From Bdellovibrionales bacterium (GTDB taxonomy: Bacteria > Bdellovibrionota > Bdellovibrionia > Bdellovibrionales > UBA1609): a stretch of DNA of 35,469 nt. How positions within the stretch are numbered: the first letter of the stretch is position 1; the number at the start of each line of letters is the position of its first letter. Positions 17,121 through 25,518 of this stretch are shown here, one piece after another. The translations under genes were made by a program, and so were the position numbers. The notes below the pieces were generated by a model. That model was not told where the DNA came from and ran no database searches. It saw only the letters and a program-made list of their open reading frames with translations. The DNA is taken from positions 1-35,469 of the forward strand of contig JAGRAE010000011.1 in assembly GCA_020435005.1 (NCBI GenBank), written 5' to 3'.

Positions 17121-20092
17121 TTTAAACTCCAATTGTCTAGTTTTGCCAATCTAATATCCAAGTAAGCTACAATAGTATGTGAATTGTTTCTTTCTTCTAA
17201 TTCTTTTAAATGTAACAAAACATTACTATCGAGAGGATTATTTTTTAAATCCTGCCAGGCTTTTCTTAAGTCACTATTATTAACGTATTTATTAGTTTTA
17301 ATTTTACTTATATTACTCAGTTTATTTTTCATGCTGTTAGGTGCTAGCTCTAATAATAACTTAAGCTCATTTTTTAATAACTCACTAACTTTGATAGAGG
17401 TTGACTTAATATCTTCTTCTAAACTTGTAAACAAAGCATTGTTATCCCAAAATGACTGTGTTTTTTTGTCAATACTTTGTGCTTTTACTATAAAGGGCTT
17501 TGCTTTTTCATTTAATGCCCTTACAAATTCATTGGCTTGAATTTTATTTATGTTTTTAGGTACAGGTAGAGACGTGATCTCGTTAGCAATTCTCAGATTT
17601 TCCTGCTTTAAATTCTCAAGAGAATATAATTGTGAAAGCCAATCTTGTGAAAAGATGGCTTCATTGGCCTTCTTTTCTAAGAGTTTTAATAAATTTAATC
17701 TCTTATTTAGTGATTTCTTAAGCAAATATTGGCTTTGTGAATGTATTTTGTGATTCTTAACCTCATTTAATAATTTCATATACTCATTTAAATAAAGTTC
17801 TCTCATAATTATTCTTGCTGAATTTGTTTTTTTAATACTAGTAGTTTTTATTATCGTTTTGACTTTTTTCTGTTCTTTAGAATTTGCATACAATTCCAAA
17901 GCTAAATCACTTAGTATATCTGGGGTGAATTTTAATTTATTATAGTTTTTACTTAATAGTTGCCATGGCTTTTTTGATTCCAAAATGAATTTCGCTCTGA
18001 TTGAATTAGCTTGTTTTCTACTATTAGTATATCTAATAAAATCATTATAATACTTTTCATAAGGCATTTTAGCTAGCTCGGCTAGCATACCTAGCCAGAT
18101 TGAATGCTCCGTTTTATTCATGCTAGTATTCTTAATTTTACGTGCATACAAGTATGACTTTTTAAAATTTGATTTTAGCTCATTACCCCAAACCAAATAA
18201 TTAAGTGCAAAATCATTATCATGTACAGATAGTTTAGGAATTTTATATAACCCTGTGGCTGCAGCAATTAAATTACTGATGTCATTAAGTCTCTCAGCGA
18301 TTACTATTTTTGCTTTATAAATTTGTATTTTTTCTTTTTTATCTGATCCAATTAAAGAAATACCAGATAATCTTTGAAATGCTTTCTCATTAATTTCTCG
18401 AGTTGCATTCTTATCGTCAACTATGTTTAAGGCTAAAATTAAACTTGCTTTGCGTGCGTGTGATTTAAATTCTTTTTCCTTACTTTTAAATAATTTTGAA
18501 AATTCAATCGCAACCTTCTCCAATTTTTCATAATTTTTAGCTAATACAAGATTGTCTATCACCAACTCTGCTGCTTTTTTCTTCAATCCCTTATATTTTG
18601 AGGTTTTTCTGGTTGCAACGAAGTAAAAACTGTCAGCTGCTTTTAAATATTCTTTTTTCGAAGAAAACAAATGAGCCATTTGATAATTTACTTCAATCGC
18701 TTTTGGTCCTTTTGCATTAACTTCTAAATAATATTCATAAGCTTCTTTCTTTGAATTATTATTATTAGAGGATTCTGCAGCCTCTATTTCTCCAACTAAC
18801 GCAGCTTCAAATGCCGGACCTTTTTTAGCTCTATCGATGGCTCTATGGGAAGCCAATCTGAACAATTCTTGAGATTTTTTAAATTGATTTAATGATTTAG
18901 CAATAGTTGCAGCCCTTAAAATCATTTCATAGTCATCATCAAATAAAGAAATATACGCAATATATGTATTTAATAAATTTTCTGATATTTTTTTTCCTCT
19001 TTGCTTGTGCCAGTTTATAACATGGTTTTTTGCTCGAATTCGCAAGGCTTCACAGTCTACCTTGTCTTTACATCCATTTTTTTTCCAAAAATTAATGGCC
19101 TCAACAAATGAAGCTACTGATTTATTATACTTAGCTGCAATTAAATGTAACTCAGCTAGTCGAATCAATACCTCTAATTTCTGATCATTAGTAATTTCTT
19201 TACTATTTAAAACATTTTCCCAAACCAATAATGCGCTGGAATAAGTACCTAGTCTGCTTAATTCTTGTCCAAGATAAAATAAATTATCATAAGCTTTTCC
19301 TGTTGGACTGATTTCTAATAATTCTTTAATATCTTTATTTGTAACTTTACCACGAGCATAAAATACAGAAAGATCTCTAGCAATATCTTGTTGAAAAGAT
19401 ATATCAAGCTCAAACCCCTCTTTTGTTTCAAGTGAAATAAGCCTTGGTGTTTTTAATAATTTTACTAAAGTATTTTTAGCCTCTGAGTGTTTACCAACAT
19501 TCAATAAACACCAAGCTTTTCTATATACTATTAATCCAGGCGATTTTAACTGATCAATTTTCAAGGCTTGGTTGGCATGGTTTAATGCTTTGTGAAACAA
19601 GCCCCTAGCATAATAAATCTCAACTAAACCAGCATGTGCTTCTGCAATAATTTTGGGATTAGTTATAGTTTTTTTATTAATGATGTTTTCAAATAAATTT
19701 TCAGCTCGCTTATCCTGTCCAGTCATTCTATATAGATGTGCCATCTGGAAAATAGCTATGTGTTGGACTTTAGAATTTTTTGATAAACTTAATAACTTTT
19801 TATACAAACTTATAGCTTTAATTCTATCTTCTTTACTCTTTAAGCAGTTTTTGCAGTTTTCATCAATTTCTTTTATAAATTTTTTTCTAGCTCTTTCTGA
19901 GTACAAATCTGCTATTCTACCTATTAATGCTTCCCCTTTAACTGAATCTTCTTTAACAAGAGGCAGTGCTTTCTCTAATTTAAAAATTACGTTATTTAAC
20001 GAATCCATATCCATGGCTTCAATTGCAAGAACGTTTCTAAAAAAGAAAATTAATGCAATAGTTATAAAAATGTGAAGTGTAAAATCCTTCAC
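17117..20092 (-). CDS. Large TPR-repeat protein of the Glt/Agl-like operon
   Basis: The 991-residue product starts at GTG (GTGA overlap with the ExbD gene), preceded by AGGAGAAG. It has a signal peptide (1 to about 23, ending VLA), so it acts in the periplasm. TPR-like helical pairs recur through the first two thirds (for example AIFQMAHLYRMTGQDKRAE, EAHAGLVEIYYARGLFHKAL, EVLIRLAELHLIAAKYNKS, IEVNYQMAHLFSSKKEYLKA). The last third is lysine-rich helix. Large TPR proteins such as AgmU/GltD in Myxococcus gliding complexes occupy a similar place, but one-to-one orthology cannot be shown from sequence reading alone. A likely role is a scaffold linking inner- and outer-membrane parts. Confidence 0.82.
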   Translation of the reverse strand: MKDFTLHIFITIALIFFFRNVLAIEAMDMDSLNNVIFKLEKALPLVKEDSVKGEALIGRIADLYSERARKKFIKEIDENCKNCLKSKEDRIKAISLYKKLLSLSKNSKVQHIAIFQMAHLYRMTGQDKRAENLFENIINKKTITNPKIIAEAHAGLVEIYYARGLFHKALNHANQALKIDQLKSPGLIVYRKAWCLLNVGKHSEAKNTLVKLLKTPRLISLETKEGFELDISFQQDIARDLSVFYARGKVTNKDIKELLEISPTGKAYDNLFYLGQELSRLGTYSSALLVWENVLNSKEITNDQKLEVLIRLAELHLIAAKYNKSVASFVEAINFWKKNGCKDKVDCEALRIRAKNHVINWHKQRGKKISENLLNTYIAYISLFDDDYEMILRAATIAKSLNQFKKSQELFRLASHRAIDRAKKGPAFEAALVGEIEAAESSNNNNSKKEAYEYYLEVNAKGPKAIEVNYQMAHLFSSKKEYLKAADSFYFVATRKTSKYKGLKKKAAELVIDNLVLAKNYEKLEKVAIEFSKLFKSKEKEFKSHARKASLILALNIVDDKNATREINEKAFQRLSGISLIGSDKKEKIQIYKAKIVIAERLNDISNLIAAATGLYKIPKLSVHDNDFALNYLVWGNELKSNFKKSYLYARKIKNTSMNKTEHSIWLGMLAELAKMPYEKYYNDFIRYTNSRKQANSIRAKFILESKKPWQLLSKNYNKLKFTPDILSDLALELYANSKEQKKVKTIIKTTSIKKTNSARIIMRELYLNEYMKLLNEVKNHKIHSQSQYLLKKSLNKRLNLLKLLEKKANEAIFSQDWLSQLYSLENLKQENLRIANEITSLPVPKNINKIQANEFVRALNEKAKPFIVKAQSIDKKTQSFWDNNALFTSLEEDIKSTSIKVSELLKNELKLLLELAPNSMKNKLSNISKIKTNKYVNNSDLRKAWQDLKNNPLDSNVLLHLKELEERNNSHTIVAYLDIRLAKLDNWSLK

Positions 20093-20577
20093 TTAACTTC
20101 TCCTTGGACTACGGCTAGCTTTATTTTCTCAAACCCCACATTTGAACTTGCTAACATTATGGGACTTAATTTTTCAAATTCTGATTCCTTGTCAGCTTCA
20201 ACAATAAGATAGGGGACTTTTTGAGGATCTTGTTTTGCCATGATGGCTCTAAGTGCATTAGTAAGATTTGTCGCTGACACTATTTTTTCTTGAATAACAA
20301 AGTGTCCGTTCTTAATTTTAACTATCACTCCGCTTTCAATATTCTTTGTGCTTGAGGCTGTTGGTAAGCTGATTGTATCATCAATTTTTACTTCATGTTG
20401 AGTGGCTGTTGAGTTAACTAACAAGTAAATAACTAAGATAGCAAATGCATCAACAAGTGGAGTTAAAATTAAAGGAACAGCAAGAGACTTAGATTCAATA
20501 GTTTTATTATAGTTTAATATCGAAGAATTTTTTAAAGGAGAATCTAAAATTTTTGTTTTACCAATTTCATTATCCAT
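20089..20577 (-). CDS. ExbD/TolR-like motor protein with the conserved aspartate
   Basis: The 162-residue product has one transmembrane helix at about 33-55 in which PLILTPLVDAFAILVIYLLV contains Asp43, the proton-binding aspartate of ExbD/TolR/MotB-type subunits. A periplasmic ExbD-like domain follows (IDDTISLPTAS, YLIVEADKESEFEKLSPIMLASSNVGFEKIKLAVV). Such subunits sit in an ExbB/TolQ pentamer and couple proton flow to movement. AGAGGTTCAT precedes the ATG. It is the second of two ExbD-like genes here and seems to be the one carrying the proton site. It resembles AglS/AglQ of Myxococcus. Confidence 0.88.
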   Translation of the reverse strand: MDNEIGKTKILDSPLKNSSILNYNKTIESKSLAVPLILTPLVDAFAILVIYLLVNSTATQHEVKIDDTISLPTASSTKNIESGVIVKIKNGHFVIQEKIVSATNLTNALRAIMAKQDPQKVPYLIVEADKESEFEKLSPIMLASSNVGFEKIKLAVVQGEVK

Positions 20578-20585
20578 ATGAACCT

Positions 20586-21005
20586 CTATAAGGGGGCTAT
20601 TCCAACATCTATTATGCCTCTAGCTTTAAATACATCTATTAGTCGAACAATATCTTGATACTTAGAAGCACCTGCAGGAAGAATCATAGCAATTTTTATA
20701 CGTGGATCTTTTTTAACAAGATAATTAGAGTACGACTCAATTTCTTTCCAATCATTAATAGATAAGCTACGCTTACCTTTAGATATAACAGTACTATCTT
20801 TTACTTCAAATTTAATGTTAGAGCCTTCAAAACTTGCTGAAAGTGTGGGCTCTACTTTCCTATCTGAATCGGTGCCTAGAGCTTGTGATATTTCAAGAGA
20901 ACTTATATGTATCCATACTGACGTCAGCAATAAGAAGCTAATAATAACTGCTAATAAGGATATGACAGGCATTAAATCTAATTCAAAACTTTGTTTATCA
21001 CTCAC
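20586..21005 (-). CDS. ExbD/TolR-like protein lacking the conserved aspartate
   Basis: The 139-residue product has the ExbD layout: a short N terminus, one transmembrane helix (about 12-33), then a periplasmic domain ending with KIAMILPAGASKYQDIVRLIDVFKARGI, which matches the ExbD C-terminal pattern. The TPLID-type motif at the start of the helix reads MPVIS: Ser16 stands where the proton-binding Asp normally sits. GTG is the start, with TTTGGAGT upstream. It may pair with the aspartate-bearing paralogue encoded 8 bp downstream to form a heterodimer inside the ExbB ring. Confidence 0.84.
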   Translation of the reverse strand: MSDKQSFELDLMPVISLLAVIISFLLLTSVWIHISSLEISQALGTDSDRKVEPTLSASFEGSNIKFEVKDSTVISKGKRSLSINDWKEIESYSNYLVKKDPRIKIAMILPAGASKYQDIVRLIDVFKARGIIDVGIAPL

Positions 21006-21020
21006 TTAACAACTCCAAAC

Positions 21021-21710
21021 TTAAACAGATTTTTTACGCACTTTCGAAGTAGGAACACCTGTAAAGTTAAAACTTAACCAATTAGCCGCTTTTTGTGCTG
21101 CCTGTTTTAAATCTTCATTAAGTGTTTTAGTTCGTCCTTGTAAAACCGCAAATCCAACTAGTGCAGGTATTGCCATAATCAAGCCATAAGCTGTTGTATT
21201 CATAGCCATTGATATACCATGGGTTAGAGCGGCTGCTTTCTCAACGGGATTTACATTGTTGGCAACGGATGAAAAGGCTTGAATAAGACCTACTATCGTA
21301 CCTAATAACCCTAACAATGTACCAACATTGCCTAGCATAGGAAGATAGCCTGTTCTTTTATCTAATTTTTCTGATTCACTAAGCAAAACTTCATCCATTT
21401 TTGCTTGAATCTCTTCTCTACCACCCAAACTATCCGCAGCAATTGCTCCTGCTCTAACAACATTATAAATTGGATTTCGACCAGTTGTAGAATTTGCGTT
21501 TAATGAACTTTTTAAATTTCCAGATTTAATGTCTTTTTCAAATCTTAGTACAATATTCTTTTGCACGGGGGTTCTCAATATATAGAGACTAAATGCTCTT
21601 TCTATAATTATTGCTATCGACACAACTTGTGCTGCTAAAATAGCCCACATCCAAATTCCACCGGCCGTAAAAGCTTGTGAAATGGCATTCATAGTATCCA
21701 ATGTTCCCAT
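21021..21710 (-). CDS. ExbB/TolQ/MotA-like proton-channel protein (AglR-like)
   Basis: The 229-residue product has three transmembrane helices at about 18-38, 122-145 and 165-190, with a cytoplasmic loop between the first two. The conserved core is LPMLGNVGTLLGLLGTIVGLIQAFSSV, continuing with GISMAMNTTAYGLIMAIPAL, as in MotA/TolQ/ExbB proteins. The frame opens at an ATG at 21770, but ATG at 21710 follows GAGGAGTG with ideal spacing and gives the normal N terminus. It is the first gene of the operon, 15 bp ahead of the first ExbD-like gene. With the ExbD-like partners it should form the proton-driven motor. Confidence 0.92.
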   Translation of the reverse strand: MGTLDTMNAISQAFTAGGIWMWAILAAQVVSIAIIIERAFSLYILRTPVQKNIVLRFEKDIKSGNLKSSLNANSTTGRNPIYNVVRAGAIAADSLGGREEIQAKMDEVLLSESEKLDKRTGYLPMLGNVGTLLGLLGTIVGLIQAFSSVANNVNPVEKAAALTHGISMAMNTTAYGLIMAIPALVGFAVLQGRTKTLNEDLKQAAQKAANWLSFNFTGVPTSKVRKKSV

Positions 21711-21832
21711 ATTACACTCCTCATTGGTTAAGTTAGGAAACGTTCTAGTAAATACCCACGCAAGCTCCATTCCATTATTTTTACCTATTTAAATGTATGT
21801 AGAAGAAATATTCTGGGTAAATTATTCACTAA

Positions 21833-21862
21833 GTGACAAATATCGGCGTCACATGATATTTT
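21833..21862 (+). promoter_or_regulatory. Candidate promoter of the DCC-family gene, leaderless layout
   Basis: GTGACA (21833-21838) and TATTTT (21857-21862) are 18 bp apart, and only six bases separate the -10 box from the ATG at 21869. No ribosome-binding site precedes the ATG, so transcription could start at the start codon. The -10 match is four of six. Confidence 0.4.
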
Positions 21863-21868
21863 TTAAGT

Positions 21869-22279
21869 ATGAATATTAAATCTGATTTGAATCAGCCTAT
21901 ACTATTTTATGATGGCGTCTGTGGACTATGTAATAGGTTTGTTATTTTCTTGCTCTGGATTGATAAAAAAAGCGTATTCAAAATATCACCCTTACAAGGA
22001 CATACAGCTAAAAAGATTTTACCTAAAAATGTCGTAAGCAACTTAAATAGCATCATTGTGATAGATCAAGGTGAAATGTTTGAAAAATCAGATGCCATCT
22101 TCAATGTTTTTAAAAATATCGGTGGTGCATGGAAAGCCTTACTTTTATTTAAAATACTCCCACTTGTATTAAGAGATTACTTGTATGATATAGTCTCGAG
22201 CAATAGATATAGAGTTTTTGGCAAGTACGATGCTTGTAAACTTCCTGATGATAGCTTCCGAAACAGACTATTGCCTTAA
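21869..22279 (+). CDS. DCC-family (DUF393) thioredoxin-like protein
   Basis: The 136-residue product begins with LFYDGVCGLCNRFVIFLL, the DxxCxxC signature that gives the DCC family its name. It continues with the family's FKISPLQGHTAK, the SIIVIDQGEMFEKSDAI strand-helix and a C-terminal YDIVSSNRYRVFGKYD. The two cysteines are placed like a thioredoxin-type active site, and a thiol-disulfide role has been proposed, but the true reaction is unknown. It is transcribed away from the Glt/Agl-like operon. No functional link to that operon is evident. Confidence 0.88.
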   Translation: MNIKSDLNQPILFYDGVCGLCNRFVIFLLWIDKKSVFKISPLQGHTAKKILPKNVVSNLNSIIVIDQGEMFEKSDAIFNVFKNIGGAWKALLLFKILPLVLRDYLYDIVSSNRYRVFGKYDACKLPDDSFRNRLLP

Positions 22280-22394
22280 GTTTATAACTTTATTCTCATA
22301 ATGAGACATATGATTTGTATATACATTTATTTAACTAGTTCATAGAGTTTTGTTTAAACACTAAACACTATAAATAAAATAAACGCTATAAGAG

Positions 22395-22422
22395 TTGGCT
22401 CTCCATTTTGCATTAGTATTGT
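22395..22422 (+). promoter_or_regulatory. Candidate promoter for the two-TM protein gene
   Basis: TTGGCT (22395-22400) and TATTGT (22417-22422) are separated by 16 bp, followed 23 bp later by the ATG with AGAGGGGAA between. The hexamer match is moderate. Confidence 0.35.
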
Positions 22423-22445
22423 TCTAAGATAGAGGGGAATTAATT

Positions 22446-22886
22446 ATGAATTTAATGAGAAGAATAAAAAAGTATTTTACGGTGAATATAATGATAGGGA
22501 TGCTGTCGGCAGCCTATATAGCACTTGCCGCTGCAGTAAGTCTATTATTAATAAATTTTCACGATATTATCCTTAACTATGCAGCACTGGGATTAAATAA
22601 TACAGATCAAGTAAATATGATTCCTCTTGTAGAAAATGTTATTTTAATTTGCATAGCTAGCGTTTTATTAATAACAGTATCATCACCTATATTTATGTTG
22701 TTTTTAATTAAACATTTCAAAAGCCAACTTGTACCTTTAAATGAACAAATACAAAAATTTATAGACGGTCAATTTACTTACCGTAGACATATGAGAGCAT
22801 CAGATGAATTTTTACCATTTATGAACAAAGTCCATTTATTAGGACATAAACTACAAAATGATATTGATTCAAAATTAAACAACTAA
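22446..22886 (+). CDS. Two-TM membrane protein with HAMP-like C terminus
   Basis: The 146-residue product has hydrophobic helices at about 14-36 and 61-88, joined by a short periplasmic loop (about 37-60). A cytoplasmic stretch LVPLNEQIQKFIDGQFTYRR, then ASDEFLPFMNKVHLLGHKL, follows. The geometry of the second helix plus the amphipathic helix with a PLN turn resembles a HAMP linker, but no kinase or methyl-accepting domain follows. GAGGGG before the ATG is a good ribosome-binding site. A strong terminator follows, so it is a single-gene unit. No function is assigned. Confidence 0.68.
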   Translation: MNLMRRIKKYFTVNIMIGMLSAAYIALAAAVSLLLINFHDIILNYAALGLNNTDQVNMIPLVENVILICIASVLLITVSSPIFMLFLIKHFKSQLVPLNEQIQKFIDGQFTYRRHMRASDEFLPFMNKVHLLGHKLQNDIDSKLNN

Positions 22887-22939
22887 TCATATTATAAGTA
22901 TATAATACAAGTCTTAACAAAATGTTTAAATTTTATCTT

Positions 22940-22974
22940 AAGTGACAATATACGTAATATTGTCACTTTTTTTT
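22940..22974 (+). terminator. Rho-independent terminator
   Basis: The 12-bp perfect stem AAGTGACAATAT (22940-22951) pairs with 22957-22968 around a five-base loop, and an eight-T run covers 22967-22974. It ends transcription of the two-TM protein gene and isolates it from the secreted-protein gene downstream. Confidence 0.88.
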
Positions 22975-23112
22975 AATAAATGTAAGTTAATAAAAAAGAA
23001 AAAGTTCATAAATTCACAAATTTTTAACTTAAATAGCAAAAATTACTAGATGTATAGACTTGGTGTTAGCTTTGCATTAGATTTTCGTGATTTAAGGTCA
23101 AAAGGAGAAGAT

Positions 23113-24021
23113 ATGTGCTTTAGGTTGTTGTTAACAGGTTTGTTTTTTTTATTTAGCATGACTATGCCGTCCCACGCTGAGTATCCTCAAAACACACCGT
23201 TTGACTATTCAAGTCTAATTAAAAAAAACAAACCTGTTTTAGCCATTGATGCCTTAATACCTGTAATCAACTCCTATAAGAATCTTTTTGGCAGTGAAAA
23301 TGTATGCCAATCCTGTACTTCCACCTCGGCTCTTATTCAGTTACAGGCAAATATGTACACATTAATACTCGATGAAGTTAATAATCTAGCACAGAATTTA
23401 AAAATACATATCGATCAAACAGAAGTAAAAGATATTGATGCAAGACATGAAGTTAAAGTCTCTTTAAATTATTTAATGAATCCTAGCTCGGAACTTTATG
23501 AAGATGCTGCTGATATGCGTTCTTACTTAGTATCTAATTCTGTGAATGCAACGCTCCTTATTGTTCACCTGAGTCGTATTAAAAATTTTCTGGAGAAATT
23601 CCATAAAGAAAATAAACATATTTCAGATAACTTGGTACTTCAAATGTTGAGAATACGTAATTTAGCCAAACTTACTCAATTAGAAACCTTTTTAAATTCT
23701 AAATCCTTTGATCCTTTAAGCCTTCAGGCTTTAAAAAACAAAGTTTTTAATTTAACAAAATCGTTTTCAAAAATTAGAAATTCTTCTCGCGTTACTAAGG
23801 CCTTAATCGGTAGCCATTCAATTTACTCAGATGCAGCCCAAGGAATAAGTAACTATTTAGATTTAGTTTACAAACTTAGGAATCATTATCCTGAAAAAAA
23901 TAAAGACGAACTATCAAATTTTCAGTTTTTAAAAGAGCTGAGTAAATTATCTAAAAAACATATAATTTTACTAGAGGGTGATTTAATTCTGTTGAGTAAT
24001 ACTTGTCAAATCAACCTATAG
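23113..24021 (+). CDS. Secreted helical protein of unknown function
   Basis: The frame is open to 23050, but ATG at 23113 follows AAAGGAGAAG and begins a clear signal peptide (MCFRLLLTGLFFLFSM, cleavage near SHA). The 302-residue product is mostly alpha-helical after cleavage, with a VCQSC pair at about residue 63 that may form a disulfide and a final cysteine near the C terminus. It is rich in Leu, Lys and Asn, with no recognised domain. It converges on the persulfide dioxygenase gene across a 32-bp palindrome. Function unknown. Confidence 0.72.
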   Translation: MCFRLLLTGLFFLFSMTMPSHAEYPQNTPFDYSSLIKKNKPVLAIDALIPVINSYKNLFGSENVCQSCTSTSALIQLQANMYTLILDEVNNLAQNLKIHIDQTEVKDIDARHEVKVSLNYLMNPSSELYEDAADMRSYLVSNSVNATLLIVHLSRIKNFLEKFHKENKHISDNLVLQMLRIRNLAKLTQLETFLNSKSFDPLSLQALKNKVFNLTKSFSKIRNSSRVTKALIGSHSIYSDAAQGISNYLDLVYKLRNHYPEKNKDELSNFQFLKELSKLSKKHIILLEGDLILLSNTCQINL

Positions 24022-24068
24022 CTAAAAATATGTCCTTAAACATTTTATTGCGCCCTACTTTCGACGGC

Positions 24069-24100
24069 AATCCTTTTTAGTGTGCACACTAAAAAGGATT
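24069..24100. repeat. Perfect 32-bp palindrome between convergent genes
   Basis: The left half AATCCTTTTTAGTGTG (24069-24084) is followed directly by its exact reverse complement (24085-24100), with no spacer. Symmetry ends at C on both sides. It lies between the stops of two convergent genes but has no T run on either side, so a classical terminator is not evident. It could be a bidirectional transcript end, a protein-binding site or a cruciform. Confidence 0.8.
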
Positions 24101-24196
24101 CACCAACGAGTGACATAGCTTCTTAAAATTATTGAACTTATCGAGACGGTAGAAGTAATTAATTCATGAGTTATCAACAGGAAAGTAGGTTAGCCC

Positions 24197-24892
24197 TTAA
24201 ACATTTCCGCAAACTAAATTTGCTGGCACCGCCTCATGAATTTTCTTAGGATCTGGCAAATTGAGACCATTCATTGTTTTAACAAATTGATCCAATGTTA
24301 CAGTTTCATTGATTCTTGGATTAAACTTTTTTTCTTCTTCAACTGTACTAAAAGAATGTCCTTTGTAATCATGAGCTGGATAAATTATAGTTTCATCAGG
24401 AAGGGAATATATTTTTTGAGTTATACTCTCAAAAAGTCTTTCAGGTGAACCTTGTTGAAAATCGGTTCTCCCATTACCCCGAACAAACAATGCATCGCCT
24501 GTAAATAAACTGCCACTCACATAATAACTCATACAACCATCTGTATGTCCAGGTGTAGATATACACTTTACAATATACGGTCCAAACTCTAATGTATCTC
24601 CATCATCGACTAGAATATCTGCACACACAGCACCAGATTGTTTACCAGCTACCTTTTTTGCACCAGTAGCTGCACTTATTTTGGCAGCGCCTGTTATATG
24701 ATCAGCGTGTGTATGTGTTTCAATGGTATATTTTAGTTTTAAATCAAGTTCTCTGATTAAAGTTAAATCTCTTTCCGCCTTTTCATAAACGGGGTCTATC
24801 ATTATTGCCTCTTTAGTTAAAGGGTCCGCCAAAAGATAAGTAAAAGTCCAACTGTCTTGATCGAAAAGTTGTCTAAATATCATATTTTTCAT
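24197..24892 (-). CDS. Persulfide dioxygenase (ETHE1-like, metallo-beta-lactamase fold)
   Basis: Probably oxidises glutathione persulfide or a similar low-molecular-weight persulfide to sulfite with Fe(II) and O2. The 231-residue product has the MBL motif HTHADH (60-65), PGHTDG with His116, TGDALF with Asp133, and YPAHDY with His174. His60, His116 and Asp133 would be the iron ligands of ETHE1-type enzymes. The ETHE1-family GRTDFQ signature is present as GNGRTDFQQG. ATG at 24892 follows TTGGAGTG; an upstream open frame to 25000 is discarded. It lies 25 bp after the rhodanese gene in one operon, under the divergent repressor. Confidence 0.88.
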   Translation of the reverse strand: MKNMIFRQLFDQDSWTFTYLLADPLTKEAIMIDPVYEKAERDLTLIRELDLKLKYTIETHTHADHITGAAKISAATGAKKVAGKQSGAVCADILVDDGDTLEFGPYIVKCISTPGHTDGCMSYYVSGSLFTGDALFVRGNGRTDFQQGSPERLFESITQKIYSLPDETIIYPAHDYKGHSFSTVEEEKKFNPRINETVTLDQFVKTMNGLNLPDPKKIHEAVPANLVCGNV

Positions 24893-24917
24893 TTTAAACA
24901 CTCCAATATAGTTAAAT

Positions 24918-25463
24918 TTAGTTAGAGCAATTTGAAGTTCCGGTCCCAGCAATACAAGCTTCTTTTTTAATTTCAGGAATGCTTTTATTCCAAGGTGCAA
25001 AAGCTAAAAAATTAGATAGTAAACAATTTCCTGTGGCACCGGCGAAGGTCATCCCTAAACCCACAAAGCCAGATAAAGCAAAAAACCCATTATGAACAGT
25101 GTATCCTAGCAAAACGCCAACAAAGGCCATCATTCCCGCAATAAGATGAGTTTGTCTTAATAGAGGTAAATGCCCTTTTTTCTGAGCTATTGTTTCTTTA
25201 CCTTCACTTTTCCATTTAATTATTCCACCTTCATAAATGCTGTAGCCCGCATCAGGGCTAAAACCGAGTTGAAGGGCCTGTTGCTTTGCCATCTTGGCAC
25301 GATTTCCACTTCTACACATAATCACAACTTTTCTATCCATGAATTGAGTTAAAATTCCAGGTGCTTGAGAGCTAAAAGTAGATAAAGGGACATTAATTGA
25401 ATTTTTAATATGCTCAGCATCAAACTCATCCCGCTCCCTAACATCAATTATAACCTCACCCAT
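24918..25463 (-). CDS. Membrane rhodanese (sulfurtransferase with DUF2892 transmembrane domain)
   Basis: The 181-residue product starts with a rhodanese domain (about 1-95) with DVRERDEFDAEHI and the active-site loop CRSGNRA (Cys50). It continues into a DUF2892-type region with two transmembrane helices (about 103-150) and a typical TGNCLLSNFLAFAPWN. The layout is that of YgaP. It should move sulfane sulfur at the inner membrane, feeding or receiving persulfide from the dioxygenase encoded 25 bp downstream. The ATG follows GAGGAGGATTGA, one of the best ribosome-binding sites in the window. The cysteine-containing tail IAGTGTSNCSN is of unknown role. Confidence 0.9.
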   Translation of the reverse strand: MGEVIIDVRERDEFDAEHIKNSINVPLSTFSSQAPGILTQFMDRKVVIMCRSGNRAKMAKQQALQLGFSPDAGYSIYEGGIIKWKSEGKETIAQKKGHLPLLRQTHLIAGMMAFVGVLLGYTVHNGFFALSGFVGLGMTFAGATGNCLLSNFLAFAPWNKSIPEIKKEACIAGTGTSNCSN

Positions 25464-25518
25464 TCAATCCTCCTCGCCTTTAAATGCTTCAAATTAATAC
25501 GTATTTTTAAAATACATA

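Noticed and set aside
19653-20075. Plus-strand ORF of 140 codons opposite the large TPR gene
   Set aside because: It lies antisense to a clearly coding TPR region, and its hydrophobic composition mirrors the lysine/leucine codons of that gene.
21021-21770. Longer ExbB start at 21770
   Set aside because: It lacks a ribosome-binding site and adds 20 atypical residues. ATG at 21710 has GAGGAGTG at ideal spacing.
21833-21852. GTGAC/GTCAC inverted repeat upstream of the DCC gene
   Set aside because: Five-base arms ten bases apart are expected by chance.
22292-22308. Small palindrome TCTCAT-A-ATGAGA after the DCC gene as terminator
   Set aside because: The stem is only six base pairs with a one-base loop and no T run follows.
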